Positions 16,553-28,143 of a stretch of 64,000 nucleotides of DNA are shown here, in pieces. This DNA comes from Salipiger pentaromativorans (GTDB lineage: Bacteria; Pseudomonadota; Alphaproteobacteria; Rhodobacterales; Rhodobacteraceae): NCBI RefSeq assembly GCF_024721115.1, contig NZ_JAMDHK010000001.1, positions 556,762 through 620,761 of the forward strand, read 5' to 3'. How positions within the stretch are numbered: the first letter of the stretch is position 1; every line of letters begins with the position of its first letter. The notes under the pieces are model-generated. The model was not told where the DNA came from. It made no database searches and was given only the letters and a program-made list of their open reading frames with translations. The position numbers and the translations under genes are program-made.

Positions 16553-17560
16553 ATGACCGGCATGAACCCCTATTCCGCAGATGCGCCGATTCCGGCCCGC
16601 CTGCGCCCCGCCATGGAGGCGCTTGGCCGCGTCGGACGCGATCTCGCCCGGCGCATCGCCCGCGGCCCGCTCGAAGGTCAGCTTGCCGCCGCCGTCGGCG
16701 ACAACGCCGGCGGCGATCAGCAAAAGGCGCTGGATGTGATGGCCGACGAGGCCTTTGCCCGCGAACTCAAGGGCAGCGGCGTGCGCTGGTATGCCTCCGA
16801 AGAGCAGGATGTCGTGGTCGAGATCGACGCTGGCGGCCCGCTGGCGCTGGCCATCGACCCGCTGGACGGCTCGTCGAACATCGAAACCAACGTCTCGATC
16901 GGCACGATCTTTTCGATCCGCGAGGCCCGCGAGGACGGCGAAGAGACCTTTCTGCGCCCGGGCCACGAACAGATCGCGGCGGGATATATCATCTACGGCC
17001 CGCAATGCATGATGCTCGTCACCTTCGGCACCGGCGTGCAGGATTACATCCTCGACCCCGACACCGGCCTCTTCACGCTGGTGAACAGCGCGCTGACCAT
17101 CTCGCAGGAAAGCGCCGAATTCGCCATCAACGCCTCGAACTACCGCCACTGGCCCAAGCCCGTGCGCGCCTATATCGACGATTGCCTCGCCGGTGCCGAG
17201 GGGCCGCGCGAGAAGAATTTCAACATGCGCTGGATCGCGTCGCTGGTGGCCGAAACCCACCGCATCCTGATCCGCGGCGGCCTGTTCCTCTATCCCGGCG
17301 ACGACCGCCCGGGCTATGCCATGGGCCGGCTGCGCATGGTCTATGAATGCGCACCGATCGCGATGCTGGTCGAACAGGCCCATGGCCGGGCCACCGACGG
17401 CACCACGCGCATTCTCGATAAGATCCCCGGCGCGCTGCACGCCCGCACGCCCTTTGTCTTCGGCTCGTCGGTCAAGGTCGACCGGGTCTGCGCCTATTTC
17501 GATCTTCCCGAGCAGGAAGTCTCCGCCCTTTTCGGCAATCGCGGCCTGTTCCGCGCCTGA
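16553..17560 (+). CDS. cbbF: fructose-1,6-bisphosphatase class I (Calvin cycle)
   Basis: Hydrolyses fructose 1,6-bisphosphate (and, in many autotrophs, sedoheptulose 1,7-bisphosphate) in RuBP regeneration. The 335-residue protein carries the metal/phosphate motif [14 protein letters not shown] near residue 100 and the catalytic-end region [22 protein letters not shown]. The ATG directly after a strong GGAGGAGGAGG was preferred to an in-frame ATG 14 codons upstream. It is the first gene of the cbb operon, 100 bp from cbbR. Confidence 0.95.
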   Translation: MTGMNPYSADAPIPARLRPAMEALGRVGRDLARRIARGPLEGQLAAAVGDNAGGDQQKALDVMADEAFARELKGSGVRWYASEEQDVVVEIDAGGPLALAIDPLDGSSNIETNVSIGTIFSIREAREDGEETFLRPGHEQIAAGYIIYGPQCMMLVTFGTGVQDYILDPDTGLFTLVNSALTISQESAEFAINASNYRHWPKPVRAYIDDCLAGAEGPREKNFNMRWIASLVAETHRILIRGGLFLYPGDDRPGYAMGRLRMVYECAPIAMLVEQAHGRATDGTTRILDKIPGALHARTPFVFGSSVKVDRVCAYFDLPEQEVSALFGNRGLFRA

Positions 17561-17591
17561 CGCCGCCCCGGACAGAAAGACAACAGGTTCC

Positions 17592-18464
17592 ATGAGCAAG
17601 AAACACCCGATCATCTCCGTCACCGGCTCGTCCGGCGCGGGCACGACCACGGTCAAGGCGACCTTCGACCAGATCTTCCGCCGCGAGGGCATCTCGGCGG
17701 TGAGCATCGAGGGCGACGCCTTTCACCGCTACAACCGCGCCGACATGAAAGCCGAGCTGGAAAACCGCAAGGCCGCCGGCGACGAGACCTTCTCGCATTT
17801 CTCCTATGACGCCAACGAGCTGGGCGAGCTGGAGACGATCTTTCGCACCTATGGCGACACCGGCACCGGCCGCACCCGCCATTACATCCACGACGACAAG
17901 GAGGCCGAGCGCCACGGCACGCCGCCGGGCCATTTCACCGACTGGAAGCCCTTTGCCGACGACAGCGACCTGCTGTTCTACGAGGGGCTGCACGGCGCGG
18001 TGGTCAATGACGAGGTGAACCTCGCGGCGCATGCGGATCTCAAGATCGGCGTGGTGCCGGTGATCAATCTCGAATGGATTCAGAAGATCCACCGCGACAA
18101 GGCTTCACGCGGCTACACCACCGAGGCGGTGACCGATACGATCCTGCGCCGGATGCACGCCTATGTGCACTGCATCTGCCCGCAATTCGTTGAAACGGAT
18201 GTGAATTTCCAGCGCGTTCCGGTGGTCGACACCTCCGACCCGTTCATCGCGCGCTGGATCCCCACCGCCGATGAAAGCCTCGTGGTGATCCGCTTCAAGA
18301 ACCCCAGGGGCATCGACTTTCCCTATCTCACGTCGATGATCCAGAACTCCTGGATGAGCCGGGCGAATTCCATCGTGATCCCCGGCGGCAAGATGGACCT
18401 CGCCATGCAGCTCATCTTTACGCCGATGGTCCAGCGGCTCGTCAACGAATCCAAGCGCGCGTGA
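17592..18464 (+). CDS. cbbP: phosphoribulokinase
   Basis: Phosphorylates ribulose 5-phosphate to RuBP, the CO2 acceptor. The 290-residue size and the sequence match bacterial class I PRK, the octameric type activated by NADH. The P-loop GSSGAGTT is at residues 12-19, followed by the [16 protein letters not shown] substrate region and YEGLHGAV, the Walker B equivalent. It starts 31 bp after cbbF and lies 11 bp before cbbT. Confidence 0.97.
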   Translation: MSKKHPIISVTGSSGAGTTTVKATFDQIFRREGISAVSIEGDAFHRYNRADMKAELENRKAAGDETFSHFSYDANELGELETIFRTYGDTGTGRTRHYIHDDKEAERHGTPPGHFTDWKPFADDSDLLFYEGLHGAVVNDEVNLAAHADLKIGVVPVINLEWIQKIHRDKASRGYTTEAVTDTILRRMHAYVHCICPQFVETDVNFQRVPVVDTSDPFIARWIPTADESLVVIRFKNPRGIDFPYLTSMIQNSWMSRANSIVIPGGKMDLAMQLIFTPMVQRLVNESKRA

Positions 18465-18475
18465 AGGAGACCCGG

Positions 18476-20461
18476 ATGACCATTCAGCAAAAGATCTCGA
18501 CCACTGCCGAAGACCTCATGGCCAACGCGATCCGCGCGCTTGCCATGGATGCGGTGCAGGCGGCGAAATCGGGCCATCCCGGCGCGCCGATGGGCATGGC
18601 CGATGTGGCCACCGTGCTTTTCAACCGCTTCATGAACGTCGATCCGAAAGATCACAAATGGCCCGACCGCGACCGCTTTGTGATGAGCGCGGGCCATGGC
18701 TCGATGCTGGTCTACGCGATCAACCACCTGCTGGGCTATGACGACATGCCCATGGCGCAGCTGCGCAATTTCCGCCAGCTCGGCGCGCGCACCGCGGGGC
18801 ATCCGGAATACGGCCACGCCAAGGGGATCGAGACCACCACCGGCCCGCTGGGTCAGGGCATCTCCACCGCCGTCGGCATGGCGCTGGCCGAGCGCATGAT
18901 GAACGCGCGCTTCGGCACCGATCTGGTCGATCACTATACCTATGTGATCGCCGGCGACGGCTGTCTCATGGAGGGGATCAGCCACGAGGCCATCGACCTT
19001 GCCGGCCACCTCAAGCTGTCGCGCCTCATCGTGCTGTGGGACGACAACGGCATCACCATCGACGGCGGCACGGAGCTTTCGACCTCCACCGACCAGAAGG
19101 CGCGTTTCGCCGCCGCCGGCTGGGACGTGCGCGCGGTGGACGGGCACGACAAGGATGCGGTGGCCGCCGCCATCGAGGCGGCGCGCGCCAGCGACCGCCC
19201 CTCGATGATCGCCTGCAAGACGGTGATCGGTTTCGGCGCGCCCAACATGCAGGGCACCCATTCCGTGCATGGTGCGCCGCTCGGCGATGCGGAAATCGCC
19301 GCCACCCGCGAGGCGCTCGGCTGGAACCATCCGCCCTTCGAGATCCCGCAAGAGGTCTATGACGGCTGGCGCGCGATTGCCGCGCGCGGGTCCGAGGCGC
19401 GCGAATCCTGGTCCCGGCGGCTGTTCAACAGCCCCAATGCCGACAGCTTCCGCGCCGCCCACGCGCCGGTGGACACCCAGGCGCTGGACGCGGCGATCTG
19501 CGCCTACAAGCACCGTCTCTCCGAAGACCAGCCCAAGGTCGCGACCCGGAAAGCCTCGGAAATGGCGCTGGAAATCGTCAACGGCACCCTGCCCAACACG
19601 GTCGGCGGCTCGGCGGATCTGACCGGCTCGAACAACACCAAAACCAAGGGGCAGACCCCGATCAAACCCGGCGACTATGCCGGCAGCTACATCCATTACG
19701 GCATCCGCGAACACGGCATGGCCGCCGCGATGAACGGCCTTGCGCTGCATGGCGGGCTGAAGCCCTATGGCGGGACCTTCCTGGTGTTCGCCGATTACTG
19801 CCGCCCGGCGATGCGGCTGTCGTCGCTGATGGGCGTCCCGGTGGTTTATGTCATGACCCATGACAGCATCGGGCTGGGCGAGGACGGTCCGACCCACCAG
19901 CCCGTAGAAACCATCGCCTCCCTGCGCGCCATGCCGAACCATCTGGTCTTCCGCCCTGCCGACGCGGTGGAAACCGCCGAGGCCTGGCAGATCGCCATGG
20001 AACAGACGACCACCCCCAGCACGCTGGCGCTGTCGCGGCAGGGTCTGCCCACGCTGCGCACCCGCCACACCGACACCAACCTCTCCGCCCGCGGCGCCTA
20101 TCTGCTGCGCGACCCGTCGCGCCGCGACGTGACGCTCATCGCCACGGGTTCCGAGGTGGAACTCGCGCTCAGCGCCGCCGAGATGCTGGAAAAGGACGGG
20201 CTCCGGGCTGCCGTGGTCTCGGCCCCCTGTTTCGAACTCTTCGCGCAGCAGGACCAGAGCTATCGCGACGAGGTTCTGGGCGAGGCCCCCCGCATCGGGA
20301 TAGAGGCCGCGATCCGGCAGGGCTGGGATCTCATGCTGCGCCCCGAGGACGGGTTCATCGGCATGACCGGCTTTGGCGCCTCGGCCCCGGCGCCGGATCT
20401 CTACCGCCATTTCGGCATCACGGCAGAGGCGACGACCGACCTCGCCAAACAACTGATGTAA
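18476..20461 (+). CDS. cbbT: transketolase
   Basis: Thiamine diphosphate enzyme transferring two-carbon units in RuBP regeneration, 661 residues, standard length. The ThDP motif begins [13 protein letters not shown] and ends near LWDDN (residues about 160-190). The pyrimidine domain contains [15 protein letters not shown] and [20 protein letters not shown], which carries a conserved active-site His. It starts after GGAGACCCGG. Its position between cbbP and gap indicates a dedicated Calvin-cycle copy; another housekeeping copy may exist elsewhere. Confidence 0.96.
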   Translation: MTIQQKISTTAEDLMANAIRALAMDAVQAAKSGHPGAPMGMADVATVLFNRFMNVDPKDHKWPDRDRFVMSAGHGSMLVYAINHLLGYDDMPMAQLRNFRQLGARTAGHPEYGHAKGIETTTGPLGQGISTAVGMALAERMMNARFGTDLVDHYTYVIAGDGCLMEGISHEAIDLAGHLKLSRLIVLWDDNGITIDGGTELSTSTDQKARFAAAGWDVRAVDGHDKDAVAAAIEAARASDRPSMIACKTVIGFGAPNMQGTHSVHGAPLGDAEIAATREALGWNHPPFEIPQEVYDGWRAIAARGSEARESWSRRLFNSPNADSFRAAHAPVDTQALDAAICAYKHRLSEDQPKVATRKASEMALEIVNGTLPNTVGGSADLTGSNNTKTKGQTPIKPGDYAGSYIHYGIREHGMAAAMNGLALHGGLKPYGGTFLVFADYCRPAMRLSSLMGVPVVYVMTHDSIGLGEDGPTHQPVETIASLRAMPNHLVFRPADAVETAEAWQIAMEQTTTPSTLALSRQGLPTLRTRHTDTNLSARGAYLLRDPSRRDVTLIATGSEVELALSAAEMLEKDGLRAAVVSAPCFELFAQQDQSYRDEVLGEAPRIGIEAAIRQGWDLMLRPEDGFIGMTGFGASAPAPDLYRHFGITAEATTDLAKQLM

Positions 20462-20479
20462 AATACAAAAGGGACTGGA

Positions 20480-21481
20480 ATGACTGTCACGGTTGCTATC
20501 AACGGCTTTGGCCGTATCGGGCGAAATGTGCTCCGCGCCATCGCTGAATCGGGCCGCACCGACATCGAGGTGATCGCCATCAACGATCTGGGCCCGGTCG
20601 AGACCAACGCCCATCTGCTGCGCTTCGACTCCGTGCATGGCCGCTATCCCGGCGAGGTCACCGTCTCCGGCGACAGCATCGACGTGGGCCGCGGCCCCAT
20701 CAAGGTCACCGCCGAGCGCAACCCCGCGGATCTGCCCTGGGGCGATGTGGACATCGCGCTGGAATGTACCGGCATCTTCACCGACCGCGACAAGGCCGCG
20801 CTGCATCTGGAGAACGGATCGAAGCGCGTGCTGGTCTCCGCCCCCGCCTCGGGCGCGGACAAGACCATCGTCTTCGGGGTGAACCACGACACGCTGACCG
20901 CCGACGATCTGGTGGTGTCCAACGCCTCCTGTACCACCAATTGCCTCTCGCCGGTCGCCAAGGCGCTGAACGACGCCATCGGCATCCAGAAGGGGTTCAT
21001 GACGACGATCCACAGCTATACCGGCGACCAGCCGACGCTGGACACGATGCACAAGGATCTCTACCGCGCCCGCGCCGCCGCGCAGTCGATGATCCCCACC
21101 AGCACCGGCGCCGCCAAGGCCGTGGGCCTCGTCCTGCCCGAGTTGAACGGCAAGCTCGACGGCGTTGCGATCCGGGTGCCGACACCGAATGTCTCGGTGG
21201 TGGACCTGGTCTTCGAGGCCGCCAAGGACACCTCTGTCGAAGAGGTGAACGCCGCGATCCGCACGGCCGCCGACGGGCCGCTGAAAGGCATCCTCGGCTA
21301 TACCGACGCCCCCAACGTCTCCATCGACTTCAACCACAATCCGCACAGCTCGGTCTTTCACATGGACCAGACCAAGGTGATGGACGGCAAGATGGTCCGC
21401 ATCCTGTCGTGGTATGACAACGAATGGGGCTTCTCGAACCGCATGGCCGATACGGCGGTGGCGATGGGAGGGCTGCTCTGA
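20480..21481 (+). CDS. gap: glyceraldehyde-3-phosphate dehydrogenase
   Basis: Interconverts 1,3-bisphosphoglycerate and glyceraldehyde 3-phosphate, the reductive step of the cycle. The 333-residue protein has the NAD(P)-binding NGFGRIGRN (residues 8-16) and the catalytic SNASCTTNC with Cys151. Residue D36 after the beta2 strand (AINDLG) is the position that usually favours NAD over NADP, so cofactor use is not certain. The stop overlaps the pgk start (TGATG). It could be called cbbG. Confidence 0.96.
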   Translation: MTVTVAINGFGRIGRNVLRAIAESGRTDIEVIAINDLGPVETNAHLLRFDSVHGRYPGEVTVSGDSIDVGRGPIKVTAERNPADLPWGDVDIALECTGIFTDRDKAALHLENGSKRVLVSAPASGADKTIVFGVNHDTLTADDLVVSNASCTTNCLSPVAKALNDAIGIQKGFMTTIHSYTGDQPTLDTMHKDLYRARAAAQSMIPTSTGAAKAVGLVLPELNGKLDGVAIRVPTPNVSVVDLVFEAAKDTSVEEVNAAIRTAADGPLKGILGYTDAPNVSIDFNHNPHSSVFHMDQTKVMDGKMVRILSWYDNEWGFSNRMADTAVAMGGLL

Positions 21482-22689
21482 TGCAGATCACCCCGATCAC
21501 CGAGGTGGATGTGGCGGGCAAGCGCCTTGTGGTGCGCGCCGATCTGAACGTGCCCGTCGAGGAGGGGCGCGTCACCGATGCCACACGCATCACCCGCTTC
21601 GCCGCCGGCATGAAGCCGCTTCTGGATCAGGGCGCGCGGCTGGTCATCCTCACGCATTTCGGCCGCCCGAAGCCCAACGAGCTGGACCCCGCCTTTTCGG
21701 TCGACAAGCTGCGCCCGGCGCTGGCCGAAGCGCTTGGCAGGCCGGTCGCCTTTTCGGACAATTGCGCCACCGACAGCGCCGTTCTGCTGTCGCAGCAACT
21801 GGGAGACGGCCAGGTCCTGCTCTGCGAGAACCTACGCTACAATCCCGGCGAGACCGCCAACGACCCCGCCTTCGCCGCCGCGCTGGCGCGGCTGGGCGAC
21901 CTCTACGTGAACGACGCGTTTTCCTGCGCGCACCGGGCGCATGCCTCGACCGCCGCCATCGCCGGGCTGATGCCCGCCTATGCCGGCCCGCTTCTGATCG
22001 AGGAAATGAACGCGCTCACCGCCGCGCTCGAGGCGCCCGAGCGGCCCTCGGTGGCGCTGGTGGGCGGGGCCAAGGTCTCGTCCAAGATCGCGGTGCTGAA
22101 GAATCTGGTGGGCAAGCTGGATGCGGTGATCATCGGCGGCGGCATGGCCAACACCTTCCTCTATGCGCGCGGCTGCCCGATGGGCAAATCGCTGCACGAG
22201 GTCGACCAGATCGCCACCGTGCGCGAGATCGAGACGCTGGCAGAGGCGTCGGGCTGCGAGCTTCTGCTGCCCGAGGACGTGGTGGTCGCCCGCGAGTTCA
22301 AGGCCGGCGCCGCCTGCGAAATCGTGCCCGCCGATGCCTGCCCCGCCGATGCGATGATCCTCGACGCGGGCCCGCAATCCGCCGAGGCCTTCATGGCACG
22401 GCTCAACCACGCCCATACGATCCTGTGGAACGGCCCGCTCGGCGCGTTTGAGATCCCGCCTTTCGACGCGGCCACCGTGGCCGTGGCGAAGCAGGCCGCA
22501 ACCCTCTCCCACGAGGGCCGCGCGGTCACCGTGGCGGGCGGCGGCGACACCGTGGCGGCGCTGAACGCGGCGGGGGTCACGCAGGACTTCACCTATGTCT
22601 CCACCGCCGGTGGGGCATTCCTGGAATGGCTGGAAGGCAAGACGCTGCCCGGCATCGCGGCGCTTTGCGCGCCCAAGCAAGCGGCCTGA
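21481..22689 (+). CDS. pgk: phosphoglycerate kinase
   Basis: Phosphorylates 3-phosphoglycerate, the RuBisCO product. The 402-residue protein shows the N-terminal substrate motif [20 protein letters not shown], the ILTHFGRPK loop, [10 protein letters not shown], and the C-terminal nucleotide site [11 protein letters not shown]. The ATG overlaps the gap stop by one base, so translation is probably coupled. Could be named cbbK in this context. Confidence 0.96.
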   Translation: MQITPITEVDVAGKRLVVRADLNVPVEEGRVTDATRITRFAAGMKPLLDQGARLVILTHFGRPKPNELDPAFSVDKLRPALAEALGRPVAFSDNCATDSAVLLSQQLGDGQVLLCENLRYNPGETANDPAFAAALARLGDLYVNDAFSCAHRAHASTAAIAGLMPAYAGPLLIEEMNALTAALEAPERPSVALVGGAKVSSKIAVLKNLVGKLDAVIIGGGMANTFLYARGCPMGKSLHEVDQIATVREIETLAEASGCELLLPEDVVVAREFKAGAACEIVPADACPADAMILDAGPQSAEAFMARLNHAHTILWNGPLGAFEIPPFDAATVAVAKQAATLSHEGRAVTVAGGGDTVAALNAAGVTQDFTYVSTAGGAFLEWLEGKTLPGIAALCAPKQAA

Positions 22690-22702
22690 GGGAGGACCGA
22701 GA

Positions 22703-23782
22703 ATGGCACTGATAACGCTCAGACAATTGCTGGATCACGCCGCCGAGAACAGCTACGGCGTGCCGGCCTTCAACATCAACAACATGGAACAGGGCCTTGC
22801 CATCATGGAGGCGGCCAAGGCCACCGGCGCGCCGGTGATCCTGCAAGCCTCGCGCGGGGCGCGGAAATACGCCGGCGACGTCATGCTGCGCCACATGGTC
22901 GAGGCGCTCTGCGAGATGTATCCCGACAACCACGTCGTGATGCATCAGGACCACGGCAACAACGACGCCACCTGCCTCTCGGCGATCCGCCACGGCTTCA
23001 CCAGCGTGATGATGGACGGTTCGCTCGAGGAGGATATGAAGACCCCGGCCTCCTACGAGTACAATGTGCAGATCACCCGCCGCGTGACCGAGGCCGCCCA
23101 TGCGGTCGGCGCCTCGGTCGAGGGCGAGCTGGGGGTTCTGGGCTCGCTGGAGACCGGCGAGGCGGCGGCAGAGGACGGCTCGGGCGCCGAGGGCAAACTC
23201 AGCCACGACCAGCTTCTGACCGATCCCGATCAGGCGGTGGAGTTCGTCATGGCCACCAAATGCGATGCGCTGGCCATTGCCTGCGGCACCTCGCACGGCG
23301 CCTACAAGTTCACCCGCAAGCCCGATGGCGACATCCTGTCGATGAAGACCATCCAGGGCATCCACGAGAAGCTGCCGAACACGCATCTGGTGATGCACGG
23401 CTCCTCTTCGGTGCCGCAGTATCTTCAGGATCTCATCAACGCATTCGGCGGGCACATGCCGCAGACCTACGGCGTGCCGGTCGAGGAGATCGAAAAGGGC
23501 ATCCGCATGGGCGTGCGCAAGGTGAATATCGACACCGACTGCCGCATGGCGATGACCGGCCAGTTCCGCAAGGTCGCGCAGGAAAAGCCCGAGGAATTCG
23601 ATCCGCGCAAGTTCAACATCCCCGCGATGGAGGAACTGACCAAGCTCTGCACCGACCGGTTCGAACGCTTCGGCACCGCCGGCCAGGCCGCGAAGATCAA
23701 GCCGATCTCGCTCGACGACATGGCGAGCCGCTATGCCAGCGGCGCGCTCAACCCCCAGATCGCCGCGCAACGCGCCGCGTAA
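22703..23782 (+). CDS. cbbA: class II fructose-bisphosphate aldolase, Calvin-cycle type
   Basis: Zinc-dependent aldolase that joins triose phosphates to fructose 1,6-bisphosphate or, with erythrose 4-phosphate, sedoheptulose 1,7-bisphosphate. The 359-residue sequence has the metal-ligand region [14 protein letters not shown], the [14 protein letters not shown] motif, [10 protein letters not shown] and VMHGSSSVP. This belongs to the CbbA/Fba type of autotrophic proteobacteria. A GGAGGA RBS lies 9 bp before the ATG. It leads directly into cbbL with a 21-bp gap. Confidence 0.96.
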   Translation: MALITLRQLLDHAAENSYGVPAFNINNMEQGLAIMEAAKATGAPVILQASRGARKYAGDVMLRHMVEALCEMYPDNHVVMHQDHGNNDATCLSAIRHGFTSVMMDGSLEEDMKTPASYEYNVQITRRVTEAAHAVGASVEGELGVLGSLETGEAAAEDGSGAEGKLSHDQLLTDPDQAVEFVMATKCDALAIACGTSHGAYKFTRKPDGDILSMKTIQGIHEKLPNTHLVMHGSSSVPQYLQDLINAFGGHMPQTYGVPVEEIEKGIRMGVRKVNIDTDCRMAMTGQFRKVAQEKPEEFDPRKFNIPAMEELTKLCTDRFERFGTAGQAAKIKPISLDDMASRYASGALNPQIAAQRAA

Positions 23783-25270
<1,488 letters not shown>

Positions 25271-25280
25271 CGCCAAGGGG

Positions 25281-25347
25281 GCGGCCGGGACAAATCTCTT
25301 CGAAGAGATTTGCAAATTCCTTGGAAGGAATTTGCGCTCCCGGCCGC
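25281..25347 (+). repeat. predicted three-way junction: two abutting palindromes inside an outer stem
   Basis: Two 22-nt palindromes abut (25291-25312 with TCTTCGAAGA at its centre, perfectly self-complementary; 25313-25334 with CCTTGGAAGG at its centre, 10-bp stem with a GG middle). They are enclosed by a perfect 10-bp outer stem, GCGGCCGGGA (25281-25290) with TCCCGGCCGC (25338-25347). RNA from this region should fold into a three-way junction between cbbL and cbbS. There is no T-tract. It could protect the cbbL mRNA end, mark a processing site, or attenuate transcription. Confidence 0.8.
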
Positions 25348-25384
25348 ACCGGACGCGCCACAGACCAGCTCAAGGAGACAAGAT

Positions 25385-25774
25385 ATGCGTATCACTCAGG
25401 GGTGCTTTTCCTTCCTGCCCGACCTCGACGACACCCAGATCACCGCGCAGGTGGAATACATGCTCAGCCGCGACTGGGCGGTGAGCGTCGAATATGTCTA
25501 CGATCCCCACCCGCGGAACACCTATTGGGAAATGTGGGGCCACCCGATGTTCGACCTGCGCGATGCCAAGGGGGTGATGATGGAGCTCGACGAGTGCCGC
25601 AAGGCGCATCCCGACAGCTATATCCGCCTGCAGGCCTTCGACAGCACACGCGGTTTCGAAACGGTGATGATGTCCTTCATCGTCAACCGCCCGCCGGAAG
25701 AGCCCAAGCTGCACATGCAGCGGACCGATTTCGAGGGCCGGTCCCAGAAATACGCCTGGGACGCGCGCTATTGA
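25385..25774 (+). CDS. cbbS: RuBisCO small subunit, red-type
   Basis: Small subunit of the L8S8 RuBisCO, 129 residues. It begins MRITQGCFSFLPDLDD and includes QVEYMLSRDWAVSVEYVYDPHPRNTYWEMWGHP, with the WEMWG segment typical of small subunits. The C-terminal extension (IVNRPPEEPKLHMQRTDFEG) forms the extra hairpin of red-type enzymes. The ATG follows AAGGAGAC. The preceding 114-bp gap and the following terminator-like hairpin frame it as its own RNA segment. Confidence 0.97.
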   Translation: MRITQGCFSFLPDLDDTQITAQVEYMLSRDWAVSVEYVYDPHPRNTYWEMWGHPMFDLRDAKGVMMELDECRKAHPDSYIRLQAFDSTRGFETVMMSFIVNRPPEEPKLHMQRTDFEGRSQKYAWDARY

Positions 25775-25783
25775 CGGGCCTTG

Positions 25784-25813
25784 CCGCGAGGGGCGCTGCC
25801 CCTCGCGGATTTT
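25784..25813 (+). terminator. strong hairpin between cbbS and cbbX
   Basis: A perfect 11-bp stem (CCGCGAGGGGC with GCCCCTCGCGG, GCT loop) is followed by ATTTT just after the cbbS stop. This is terminator-like and probably reduces transcription into cbbX and later genes, so that RuBisCO is made in excess over its activase. It runs into a copy of an intergenic GCGTATTTT motif. Confidence 0.65.
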
Positions 25814-25846
25814 GGCGTATTTTCAGAAAGATGAAAGGCTGACCCG

Positions 25847-26779
25847 ATGAACGCCGAGACCGAGACGACGATTCCCAAAACCGTGGACCTCGCCGCCGAA
25901 TACGAGGCCTCGGGCGTGGCCGAGGTACTGCGCGAGCTCGACGAGGAGCTGATCGGGCTGAGACCGGTCAAGCAGCGGATCCGCGAGACGGCGGCGCTGC
26001 TGCTGGTGGACCGGGCGCGGCGCGACATGGGGCTGAGCCAGGCGGCGCCCTCGCTGCACATGAGCTTCACCGGCAATCCCGGCACCGGCAAGACCACCGT
26101 GGCGCTGAAGATGGCCGGGCTGCTCTACCGGCTGGGCTATTGCCGAAAGGGCCATCTGGTGACGGTGACCCGCGACGATCTGGTCGGCCAGTATATCGGC
26201 CACACCGCGCCCAAGACCAAGGAAGTGCTGAAGAAGGCCATGGGCGGCGTGCTCTTCATCGACGAGGCCTATTATCTCTACAAGCCCGACAACGAGCGTG
26301 ACTACGGTCAGGAGGCCATCGAGATTCTCCTCCAAGTGATGGAGAACAACCGCGACGACCTTGTGGTGATCATGGCCGGCTATGCCGACCGCATGGACAA
26401 GTTCTTTACCGCCAATCCCGGCTTCCGATCACGCATCGCGCATCACATCGAATTTCCCGACTACACCGATGCCGAGCTGGAACGGATCGCCGAAACCATG
26501 CTCGCAGAGCAGAATTACGTCTTTGACGCGGGTGGCAAGCGTGCGATGGAGGAGTATATCGGCAAGCGGCGCGCGCAGCCGCATTTCGCCAATGCGCGCT
26601 CCATCCGCAACGCACTCGACCGGGCGCGGCTGCGGCAGGCCAACCGGCTGTTCGAGACCTCGACCGGCCCGCTCGACGCAACCGCGCTGAGCACGATTAC
26701 AGAGGCGGATATCCGCCCCAGCCGGGTCTTTCAGGGCGGGCTGGACGTGGACCGCGCGCATGAGGAGACACGCGCATGA
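25847..26779 (+). CDS. cbbX: red-type RuBisCO activase CbbX
   Basis: AAA+ ATPase of 310 residues that releases inhibitory sugar phosphates from RuBisCO by pulling on the large-subunit C-terminus. Walker [10 protein letters not shown] is at residues 76-84, the pore loop YIGHT at 116-120 and Walker B VLFIDEA near 135-141. In Rhodobacter sphaeroides this protein forms an RuBP-activated hexamer. The stop overlaps the rpe start (ATGA). Its presence confirms the red-type RuBisCO assignment. Confidence 0.97.
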   Translation: MNAETETTIPKTVDLAAEYEASGVAEVLRELDEELIGLRPVKQRIRETAALLLVDRARRDMGLSQAAPSLHMSFTGNPGTGKTTVALKMAGLLYRLGYCRKGHLVTVTRDDLVGQYIGHTAPKTKEVLKKAMGGVLFIDEAYYLYKPDNERDYGQEAIEILLQVMENNRDDLVVIMAGYADRMDKFFTANPGFRSRIAHHIEFPDYTDAELERIAETMLAEQNYVFDAGGKRAMEEYIGKRRAQPHFANARSIRNALDRARLRQANRLFETSTGPLDATALSTITEADIRPSRVFQGGLDVDRAHEETRA

Positions 26780-27474
26780 GCTTTGACCGTTCCATCAAGA
26801 TCGCCCCGTCGATCCTCTCGGCCGATTTCGCCAATTTCGGCGCCGAGATCCAGGCCATCGAGGCGCAGGGCGCCGACTGGGTGCATGTGGATGTGATGGA
26901 CGGGCATTTCGTCCCGAACCTCACCTTCGGCCCGCCCGCGGTGAAGGCGTTCCGCCCGCATGTAAAGACCTTCATGGACGTGCATCTGATGATCGCGCCG
27001 GTCGATCCCTATATCAAGGCCTATGCCGAGGCGGGCGCCGACATGATCACCGCCCATGTGGAGGCCGGCCCGCATATCCACCGCACGCTTCAGGCGATCC
27101 GCGCGCAGGGGGTGAAATCCGGCGTGGTGCTGAACCCCGGCACCCCTGCCGAGGCGGTGGCCGATGTGCTCGATCTCTGCGACATGGTGCTGATCATGAC
27201 GGTGAACCCCGGCTTCGGCGGGCAGAAATTCATCCATTCCGGTGTCGAGAAAACCCGCAAGATCCGCCAGATGATCGGCGACCGCCCGATCCACATCCAG
27301 ATCGACGGCGGCGTGACCCCCGAGACCGCGCCTCTGGTGGTCGCGGCAGGCGCCGATGTGCTGGTGGCGGGCTCGGCGGTGTTCAAGGGCGGCTCGGTCT
27401 CCAACCCCGAGGTCTACGGCGCCAATATCCGCGCCATTCGTGACGCCGCCGAAGGCGCCCGCAAGGCAGCCTGA
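26776..27474 (+). CDS. rpe: ribulose-phosphate 3-epimerase
   Basis: Interconverts xylulose 5-phosphate and ribulose 5-phosphate, feeding phosphoribulokinase. The 232-residue TIM barrel shows the metal/catalytic motifs [32 protein letters not shown], and the phosphate-binding region [11 protein letters not shown] and VAGSAVF. It overlaps cbbX by four bases. The name cbbE is used for this gene in cbb operons. Confidence 0.96.
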   Translation: MSFDRSIKIAPSILSADFANFGAEIQAIEAQGADWVHVDVMDGHFVPNLTFGPPAVKAFRPHVKTFMDVHLMIAPVDPYIKAYAEAGADMITAHVEAGPHIHRTLQAIRAQGVKSGVVLNPGTPAEAVADVLDLCDMVLIMTVNPGFGGQKFIHSGVEKTRKIRQMIGDRPIHIQIDGGVTPETAPLVVAAGADVLVAGSAVFKGGSVSNPEVYGANIRAIRDAAEGARKAA

Positions 27475-27478
27475 TCGC

Positions 27479-28033
27479 ATGGCCGTCATCCCGCCGATCT
27501 GCAATTTCGGCTGGCAGGCGCCGGGCTTTTTCCTGCCCGGCACCGACGGCCGCGCCTATGGCTACAAGGACATCGCCGGCCCCCGCGGCACGCTGGTCAT
27601 GTTCATCTGCAACCACTGCCCCTATGTCCTGGCCGTGCTCGACCGCATCCTGCGCGACGCGCGGGATCTGCAGCGGCTGGGCATCGGCGTGGCGGCGATC
27701 TCCTCAAACGATGCCGAAGCCTACCCGCAGGACAGTTTCGAGAACATGAAGGCCCTGGCGGTCGCGCGGGGCTTCCCCTTCCCCTATCTCTACGACGAGG
27801 CCCAGGGCGTGGCCCGCGCCTATGGCGCCGCCTGCACCCCCGATTTCTTCGGCTTCGATGCCGGGGGCGGGCTGCAATATCGCGGCAGACTCGACGCCTC
27901 GCGCAAAGAGGCCGGTCCTCCGGATCTCCGGCGCGAGCTTTACGAGGCGATGCGGCTCGTGGCCGAAACCGGTCACGGACCGCAAGAGCAGATCCCCTCC
28001 ATGGGCTGCTCGATCAAATGGAAGGCCGCCTGA
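27479..28033 (+). CDS. thioredoxin-fold protein with CNHC motif in the cbb operon
   Basis: AhpC/TSA-like thioredoxin-fold protein of 184 residues without a signal peptide, so cytosolic. The motif FICNHCPYV places a CxxC pair at Cys44 and Cys47. Later landmarks are AISSNDAEAYPQDS, FPYLYDEAQGVARAYGAACTPDFFGFD with an extra Cys, and a C-terminal PSMGCSIKWK. Such proteins are widespread but mostly uncharacterised thiol oxidoreductases or peroxiredoxins. It begins 4 bp after rpe, so it is co-transcribed with carbon fixation genes. A redox role for cycle enzymes is possible but is inference. The 110-bp gap to cbbZ holds a 23-nt repeat. Confidence 0.85.
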   Translation: MAVIPPICNFGWQAPGFFLPGTDGRAYGYKDIAGPRGTLVMFICNHCPYVLAVLDRILRDARDLQRLGIGVAAISSNDAEAYPQDSFENMKALAVARGFPFPYLYDEAQGVARAYGAACTPDFFGFDAGGGLQYRGRLDASRKEAGPPDLRRELYEAMRLVAETGHGPQEQIPSMGCSIKWKAA

Positions 28034-28051
28034 GACGCACCGTCCCCTGCG

Positions 28052-28074
28052 CTTCTTCTCTTTCCAAATACGCA
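28052..28074. repeat. 23-nt intergenic repeat, copy 1
   Basis: The 23 bases starting CTTCTTCTCTTTCC and ending AAATACGCA recur without mismatch at 59638-59660. This copy lies between the thioredoxin-like gene and cbbZ. Read on the minus strand it begins TGCGTATTTGG; a related form, GGCGTATTTTCAGAAAGATGAA, follows the cbbS hairpin at 25814 on the plus strand. Function unknown. Confidence 0.7.
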
Positions 28075-28143
28075 CCGGCCCCCCGATGCCAGCGACGTCC
28101 CCTCCGCCGCCCGGGCGCGGCCCCGTCCCGAAGGATCCCTGCC

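Noticed and set aside
18323-21361. A 1012-residue minus-strand open frame opposite cbbT and gap
   Set aside because: Antisense to two intact, highly conserved enzymes; composition is typical of a shadow frame in GC-rich DNA.
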